A stretch of DNA of 64,000 bases from Zerene cesonia (taxonomy: Eukaryota > Arthropoda > Insecta > Lepidoptera > Pieridae): NCBI RefSeq assembly GCF_012273895.1, contig NC_052121.1, positions 5,736,943 through 5,800,942 on the forward strand, given 5' to 3'. Shown here piece by piece: positions 51,301 to 60,300 of the stretch (position 1 is the stretch's first letter; the number at the start of each line of letters is the position of its first letter). Position numbers and translations under genes: made by a program. The notes under the pieces were generated by a model. That model did not search any database. It was not told where the DNA came from and worked only from the letters and a program-made list of their open reading frames with translations.

Positions 51301-54300
51301 AGTTCCTATTCATTTAGCAGATCAATGTCCTGTTTCGAATCCTCCGGATACGAACAGTCGCTGCTCAGTCAGGATGCGTCAGTTATTTATAATATTCAAA
51401 GCTGACAAGGTCGCACAGTCGCGGCGCCAGCAATGAATGAGAGCCGCGTTTTACAACAGAAACCGTCATTTGACTATCGCCTATTCTTAGACACCGTACG
51501 AGAAACACGTTAACGACGTTCTTCACTCATTCCAGTTGTCGCATGAAAGCAAACTATTTTTATATAGAAGCGTTGTAAACGTCAATTAAACTGGAATGGA
51601 ATGCCAGTAAGCGCACATGAATGTTCGTAAATACAAATACGACTTCTGGCAAATATGCGGAATGTTGCGAACTGTTTAGGAAAATGTTTAAATAGGTCAA
51701 TAGGGGAACTAGTCGCTTAAAACGAGTTATGTGACATATTGAATTTTTTACAGAACCAAAGAAAGACAAATTGGAAAATGGAGGTGAGCTAGTAAGACCG
51801 GAGAGACCAAACTCTCTGACGGCCGGCAAGCTTCCGAGACGGATATGTTATCAAGGGGAAGGTGAGTCATTAGTCATGACTACTTAATAATTATATCTAC
51901 TCTTTTAAGGTAATCAGTGAGGAATGTACCTACCTACCTTATGCTGTATGCTTCTGAATTAAATATTACACTGTACCTACTTATTTTAATTAAATATTAA
52001 AATATTGCAAAAATTTGTTAAAGCTTTTACCTAAAAAACCTTTTTTTTGTTCATAAAGCGACCGTTATATATCTCTCACATGTCCTTAACTGGTCTAATT
52101 ACTTTCAAGGTCTAGGAAAAATTCAATTTAGGCCCGGGATTAATGTGCCTCCTAAGTAAGGTAATAAGCAGTGATGAATCCTGGCACGTCTCCAAGGTCT
52201 CTTAGTAACGTGTAATAACGTTCTCGAATATTTTCTTGTTATTTTGTTTTAGTCTTTCTACATCTTAAGTACACGTTTACGTATGTATTTGGTAACGTGC
52301 CTTAATTGTATCAACTGTATACGAATTCACTTCAATAATAATTTTATTATGCGAAACTAAATGTGTTAACTTTAGGTACTTATTTATTTATTTTTTCGTT
52401 TCATAGCGCAATGAAAGATATGTACGAGTACTTATTTATAGGCTAATTGATCCAGATGTTTCAAGAATCAATCTGGATCCTAGAAATATATTCTTGCTTT
52501 TTAAATAAAAATGTGCCCACACAATATCGCGGATGAAAGTTTTATAAAAGACATGACGCATTTTACTTTTAAATATTTTCATGAAAGTTAGAAATGAGCA
52601 CAATTTTAGCGAACTGATTTGAGTGGCTTTCATTTTAGGGATTTGGGTTAAACGTTTTTGCGTGGGTTTGAATATTTTAAATTAAAAACAGTAAAGTTGT
52701 AATTACGACGCAAAAACTTCATCTACTATTCATGAGTAGCTTTGTCAAATTTATTTTGCGAGTATTTATATTATTAATGTAGCTGACGGTGACAACATTT
52801 AAACAAATCAATAGCAATACCGGAAAGACATGTCATTTAATATTTAAATAGGCCTTCATTGATTAAATTATAAATAGCTATCGGTCAGCCTCGCCTAGGT
52901 AGTACTAAAGGTCCACAAACCTCAGCTATTCCCGAGTGTAACGCAGTGCCTATAGCACTTAGGGATCACGTATATTATCGTTATTGGAAATCCGTTACGT
53001 TATTGTGTTCAAACAAGTTAACTATTCAGCTTTATATTGAAATTAAATCAATTTATTTGCACGAAAAGTGTTCAAACAGTGGTGCTATTTCGAAAACATG
53101 ATTTGCACAATTCGCTAGTTAGTATTATTTTAGTATAGACTATACATAAATAAATCGCTTTTGAATCGTTAAACCATGCATAAAATGTATAGAATACTCT
53201 TGGGCTTGGCTTTTGAGACATTACAAGAACGCGTCGGCGTCGTTTCCAGTGGGCTACGGCGGCGGCAGCGACAGCGCGGACGGCGGCGCGGAGGAGCAGC
53301 TGATGCTGTCGGAGCTGCCGGAGCCGCCCATCGCGGTGTCGGAGATCGGGCCGATACCGCCGCCGCCGATGTTCAGCTCGCCGAGCCCCACGCGCCACCA
53401 CCACGCGCACCCCGCGACGCACACGCTGTCCGATTGTGAGTATGCCGTGGTAGGCTCCATCAGGGAAATTGTGAACGGTACGGTAGTTGGAAAGATATCC
53501 TAATAATTATTTCTGTAATTGCAAAACGTTTAAAAAAACTTTCATATTTCATAGATATTTTATAAGCAGTCAGTGCCTTATACAAGTATTGTGCATTGCC
53601 ATAGATGATCACAGTCATCCTAAATACCAACTTGAAGTGAAGTGAAGTGATGTTAGATTAATAGTTTAGAATGTTTATATTGTTAATCACATATAAAGTA
53701 CAATTAGAAAGCTAATTTGGTACAAAAATACGTAACAAGGCTTGTTGTGAGAACTGCCAAATATGGATGGAATGTTCATAATGTAAATCCTTTTCGTCTG
53801 GGTGAGCATAGTGACTAATGATGTATTTTGGTATGTTTAACAAGAATGTTTCCGGCCTGCTAAACGTAATCGGACTGATTAGATAAAACTCTGCATTCTT
53901 TTAACATATCCGTCTACGACCGTCTCATAGCTTTATCGCGTTCCTTCGATTTTGTTTCCGTTAATCTTAGAGATTATCTGTTGAGATCGGCAACATTTTT
54001 AAGTTCCAATTGTACACGTTAAATTTGATTCGGAACCCTGATTGGAGACCTGTTTCCTAAAACATATATGGGCTGATGATGATGATGATTTTTCGGGAAA
54101 TATTCATATAACATTATATCATGTGAAACCCTATAATATGATGCTACATAAACGAACGTCCGCAGCGGAAGACGAAGACGAGCAGGAGGACGACGAGGCG
54201 GAGCCGGCGGCGGACACGACGCGCGTGGAGGAGATCCCGCCGAAGGAGCCGATATTTAACGCGGTGCCGCTCAAGTCGGCGCTCAAGAAGCGGCCCGCGC

Positions 54301-57300
54301 AGGCCGCCTCGCCCGCGCCCACGCCGCTCGCCACCCCGCTCGCGCCGCGCCAGGACCACCACCACGCCAGCTTCAAGTCAGTATACACCCACACGCTGGA
54401 CAACCTTATTATTGAAATAATCTATTGTTCATAATGGTTTAAAATCACAGTCAAGAAACATATTTTTGACGTTTGTATACATATATATTTGGTAGGAAAG
54501 TTTTTAAAGCTAACGCTATGGCTTCACGATGACGACGTAGAAGTGAAAAAATGCCCTACATTTTTATTCGTCGGCTTCCCGTGATGGATGTATAAATATG
54601 ATTCAAATTTTGTACCGTTAACGCCATGTGCATAATTGTTCGTCGAAATTATATTGTATATGTGTGTGCAATTGGTTGTTTAATTTTGAAATTCGTTTTA
54701 TTCCATCACTTGGTGGCGTGCAGAAGGCCGCCGCCGAAACCGAGGATCCGTATATGGTAACACCTCTCTCGTTATGTCAGTGTTGTCGACCATCCCTCAC
54801 GTACCGACCTCCCGACGGTCCGCTTCGCCTTCGCCATGCATCGTGCATTGCACGCTTCTGACTCATTTGTGACTCGATAATTACTGAATTAACGCTCCTA
54901 ACTGAAGCTTGAAATTATGCCAACTCCGTATTACGTATTGGACGATACTCGCACGGTGCAACTCGATTTTTTTTTTGGCTAAGATTTACAAAGAATATAA
55001 TGCTATATTAAGCATATTATACAAAAACAAAAATGCTTCCAACAATCCTCAAAACTTTCTCTTATCAATAAATGAAAAACATTTAAGTATACTTTTTCTA
55101 GTATACATTGAGGAAATGGTTGAGTTGTACTGTGTTAATAGGCTATGTAAGTCCTCTCAGGATAGAACCGGGCAATTTTCAAACTTCACGTACAAGTGTC
55201 ATACAACACTACCCATCATGCTTATCACTCGCGACAGTAACTAATTCACACAAACAATAGCAATGTACACTACACATACAGCGCATAGGAGCAATAGATA
55301 TTACGACACAAATTAGTAATCCGACCTAGATAGACGCCAGCGCGAATATGCTATCGTTGTTTGTTTGACAGAGTCCAATAAATGTTCACAGTCTTGCATG
55401 TATGTATATAAAGCGTAACGCTTTAAATGTATTGAATGCGATGTCGTAGTTCTTTCAGTAGAATTAAGTTCATGCTACAATGGGAATACAATATTGTTCA
55501 ATATATAAATGTTTCTATGGGATAATTTGCCTATTTTATGATTAGGATTGTATATCTTCTGCATGGCAATTACTTCTTTAAATTGACATCTACATAGTTT
55601 TCTATTAAAAGTAAAGCAACTATGCTTATTGCCGCTCTTTACTCTGTTTTAGCCAACGGTTTCTCCTTAATCTAAGTCTAAAATACTACGAATTTGCAAT
55701 ATAAATGTTGTTTAATACAGGCAATATATTAAACATACAGAACAATTATATTATGAATTTATGTGTGTCTGTCTCTGTGTCGTATTTTGTAGAATTATCA
55801 ATGTTTAAATATAGCACGAAAGAATGACTAAATATAAATATAGCACTATGTAATATAAATTATTTCACTCATCAAACGTATGTAATGTTGTCATGGTATT
55901 TATTAGTCTGTTTTCAAAAGAATAATTCACTTTTATCGACCAACTTATCACAGCCTAGCCCATAATGATACTTTGTGACTAAAATGTTTATAAAAAGTCT
56001 CACTATAACAAAGATTTACAATTCGAGTACAAACCTTTTGGTTTTCTTTAACTCTGCACGTAATTGTCTCCGTATTAAAAATATAGCAATTCCATGTACT
56101 GCCGTAACTATAAGAAATTGGTCTCAAATAATAGCATAATACGGGTGATAAAACGACAGCAGTACCAATTTATTGTAGTACAATGCATACATTCGGTCAC
56201 GCAGCAGCCGGCCGGTGCGCATGGGCAACGCGCTGGAGAACAAGGAGAACGCGCGGCCGTGGGAGGGCGCGGGCGAGTACCGCGACGAGTGCGCCAGCGA
56301 GTCCGAGCGCGTCGCCGCCAAGCTGGCGCGCAAGGAGAGCCTCAACATCAAGCTGGCGCTGCGCCCCGACAGGCAGGAGCTCATCAACAGGTGATAATAT
56401 AATAATAATAATCGGGCACATTTTCCGCAAACTCGACGACTAGCGCGTATTTTGCGTGAAAGGAAAAGGAAGGGGTAGCCAGTCAAAGCTGGAACCATCC
56501 CAGCTCCTCCATAAAGCTAAGCAGCTTGTGTGGGCTGCCGAAAACCTCAGGGAGGGACCTAGGACAACCCATGTGCCTTGCCCTGTACTCCGCAACCGCC
56601 GTGCATTCCATGATCACGTGGGCTGCCGTTTCTTCAGTCGTCATGCACGCTCTACATAACGGACTGTCAGTGATACCTAAGTTAAAGAGATGCTTGTTAA
56701 AGGGACCATGTCCTGTTAGGGCACGTAATTGTACGTAGTTGTATTCTTCATCAACAGGTGATACATCACTATACAGCCGGAGGCCCGTTTCCTTTTCCTC
56801 ACCCGTCCCAGTTCATTCCTTCTTTTCAGTCGTCAGTCCTTTCCTTTTTCCTTACCTCTTAAAAGCGGGCAACACATCCGCAGGCTATGACATAAAAACA
56901 AAATATATATATATATAGCTGTTACTAGCTCCTATACTAACTGTTACATTGGGAAATTGTTATAAGAATGAGTTTTATTTCATTCGCGAAATATAGGCGA
57001 CATCATTGTCCAACGAATTATTATTAGGTGCCCGAACGGAGTTGTATAAAAATTCATAAAAATTAATACCTTATTTCGTGACCGTAAAAAAAGTATTGTA
57101 CCGCTCATCAAAAACTCTGCTTAATATGCTTAGTCAGAGTTTTGCTTCTTTGAGTATACTGTGATTTTAATTGTTCAATGAACATCAGTGACTATTGGGC
57201 AATATTTAGATGTTTTACAGAAGACAGAATAGATGTGGTGTATATAGTGTAATAAATATTTGGAATAAGTGCGTCAATACAAAAAAAAATTGAAGTACCC

Positions 57301-60300
57301 TTTATATGGATCATGCGTTCAGGCAATACTTAGGACTGTAAAATAAAATAAATAATAACCCCACATTGTAATTGTAAGGATTTGTAGAATTGCGTGTGTC
57401 GTTGCAACCCTAGAAATGCGACGCATACAATTACATTCATCAGTCTATGTGACCAGAACGAAATACGCTCATTAATCGGTAATTTATGCCGAACACACAA
57501 TACGTCAATATAATGCATAGGCTCAGGGTAAGGCCAACACTACAATGATTACTCGAGAGAGTTTAAATGCGTGACTCAATATCAAAGTAGGTCTGCTATC
57601 ATTGCGTGTGTTACAGAAATATTATAACACGATGTATGTAACAATGTTTTTTACACGGGTGGTTTTTATATTGGTCAATGTGAATGTGGTAGTAGGGTAG
57701 AGTAGTAGGGTTAATTGAAATGTGTGAATTTCGCACCAGGGGATATGATGGTACATTCGCATGGGTAATAGCGAAGTAAAAATGTACCATCTCGAATAAT
57801 TCCGTTATATTCACATTTTAATTGAGAATTTGAATGCCTACTTATTCTGCAAGCAAAATTATTTGAACAAATTTATGACTGAATTCTGAATTGCGTTTGA
57901 CAAGGTCGCAACTTTTATTTATCCTGCATCGAGCTCTGCAATACTTGTAAATAAAAAATACTCATCTACACGAAATTTATCTAATAGAAACTATTTTATT
58001 TTGATTTGTGATATTCTAGAAAATAGTACATGATAAAAAAATTCAAAGACATTGTTGTGTAGAAAATGAAACTGTAAACATTTCACTCTGTTGTTGGCAC
58101 TGGTATGAGTGACAAATCTATATGACTTTTCGAAGCTGCTATGCAATTTAGTCATTGTTTATTTATAATTCTCTGAAACATGTAACTACCTAGCTGGTAT
58201 TCAAGACATCGTATATTTGAATAGCAAGCTCTTTCTTTCTGTAATTTCATTTGAAGTACAATTGCGTAAAATCTTCATAGAAAAGGGGAAATTTGGGTGA
58301 CTTAAAGATTGGTTTTCTGATCTTGTATTCAGAATTAATTCCTACTTTATCAACATTAGAACTCGTGAGATATAAATAGTTTGTTTTAAAGTGGTTGTAG
58401 ATCGCTAATTGATCGTCGCTCGCCTCACATAATATAAAGTATATACACTACGCGAGCAATGAGTGCTGACAGCTACTGCCTGGGAGTTTTATTTTAGTTC
58501 GTAACGTCATACGGGCTCTCCTTTTTTCCTAACTTCCTGCTGCTGTTTCTTGGCACGAGCATTGTTTGTATTATGCAAGAGACATTTGTAGTAAGATAGT
58601 ATTCGTTGAAAAATTTCGAGTATGATTTGGAAGCGCTTCCGTGACGCACCTGAGTACTGAGTGATCTCCAGTGACGATAGATATCTCAAGTCTACATATT
58701 GCCGTAGTTAATTAATTTACGCGAGTTTTGGTTTCGAATTTTTGGGATTTAGCCAAGAGTTTGTGTTAATCGTACATTATTAACATGTTTTCGGCCTCGA
58801 GAGATCTTTGGCAAATTTTATATCGGCGAGCGGTCGCCAGTGCGCGTAGATAAGTGGGACGAATTTGTTTTGCCGCTGGTGCAGCGTGACTCTATATAGA
58901 TTATTAGGTCGATGTAAAACGTATTGATATATTTAAATGATGAGTAATTGTTATGTGTATTGTGTATGGTGTGCGCAGAAATATTCTGGTGGTGCAGAGT
59001 GAACACGAAAGGCAAGAGTCGTGGGAGGCGATAGGGGCGCGCCTTATACGCCGTTTGTCCATGCGGCCCACTGCTGAGGAACTCGTAGAAAGGAACATTC
59101 TCAAGAGTAAGCATATTTATATGTACTATATTTATATTTTATTTATGTGTATGTGTTTATATAGAACTTGAATAATACTGATATTACGCATTTATGTTTA
59201 AAAAGTAAGATGTTAATGCGATTTTTCTGTCATAGGTCAGTCGCCAGCTGAGGAGAAAAAACAAAAGGAAGAGAAGAAACGGTATCTTTTACGCAAGCTC
59301 AGCTTTCGGCCCACCGTCGATGAGCTCAAGGAAAAGAAAATTATTCGATTCAGCGACTACATTGAAGTCACTCAAGTACGTTTATTTTTAGAGCACAGCG
59401 TGGCATTGTTACGGTACTGACCAGTCTCTAGGTTTGGACTTTACACTTGTGACGATCTGTACTGTTACATAAACAAACTGTTTATTTACTGCTATACGAT
59501 TGTATGGATAGGTATGCTATTTGAATATCTATGTTCTGAAGAATTGAGATCTCAATAATATTACTATGAAAATGTTAGGTTTCAGTCCAACTTTAAATAG
59601 CCAAGCCTTAAATTGAAAATAACAGAAAAAATGCTAAAATTTCCATATATCTTCTTCTTGCAAAAACAGAAGCAATATACCTACCCGGCTCCGCCCGGGT
59701 AGACGTTCATATATATAAACTATCTTATCTTTTGAGATGAATCAGAATGTACATGGTGTGCGAAATTCCTTAAAATCGGTTGATTAGTTTAGCGAGTCCA
59801 TCGCGGCACGTAATTTTATATACATTGGGATAAGACTCAATCGATAAAAAGTCGCATCGTGTATGCTAAATAAGACGTATGTGCACTGTGCAGGCGCACG
59901 ACTACGACCGGCGCGCGGACAAGCCGTGGACGCGCCTCACGCCGCGCGACAAGGCCGCCATCCGCCGCGAGCTCAACGAGTTCAAGAGCTCCGAGATGGC
60001 CGTGCACGAGGACAGCAAGCACCTCACTAGGTGTGTACCACCGCACCACCGCACCACCACACTACACGCACCTACACTTTCGCACTTTGCGCGACACACA
60101 CATCGAAACGCCAGCTAGCTCTTTAGTGGTGCGTTGGCGATTTTGTATGTGTGGAGCATGGTTCGGCACGAATTAGGCCAGCTCGCACTGGGGAAGTACC
60201 ACACCCCGACAGAAGACCGGTGTGAAATAGTAGCATGCTGCTGTGTTTCGTTCGGTGAATGGGGGATCCGGAGGCCTATATCCTTCTCCTTACCCTGCCC

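Larger units (their letters stand above)
39858..51753. other. Phactr intron 5, 11.9 kb
   Basis: The largest intron. It contains three alternative first exons (44347, 47417, 50277), GC-rich blocks at 43430-43560, 44270-44345, 47270-47415 and 48685-48765, and repeats at 39905, 42004, 49413 and 50932. The remaining stretches are AT-rich with no supported exon. Confidence 0.55.
56391..58978. other. Phactr intron after the RPEL2 exon
   Basis: Apart from the retrotransposon fragment and adjoining repeat at 56483-56890 the intron is AT-rich and without recognisable exons. A GC-richer patch at 58790-58880 precedes the RPEL3 exon but has no phase-2 donor. Confidence 0.5.

Noticed and set aside
51431..51510. 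MNESRVLQQKPSFDYR frame as a first exon just before exon 51754
   Set aside because: The donor ACC|GTACGA is in phase 0 and would shift the Phactr frame; the phase-1 option is weak.
58440..58880. Possible late promoter/first exon before the RPEL3 exon
   Set aside because: Short ATG frames exist (58442 region, 58784) but none has the phase-2 donor needed to enter exon 58979.
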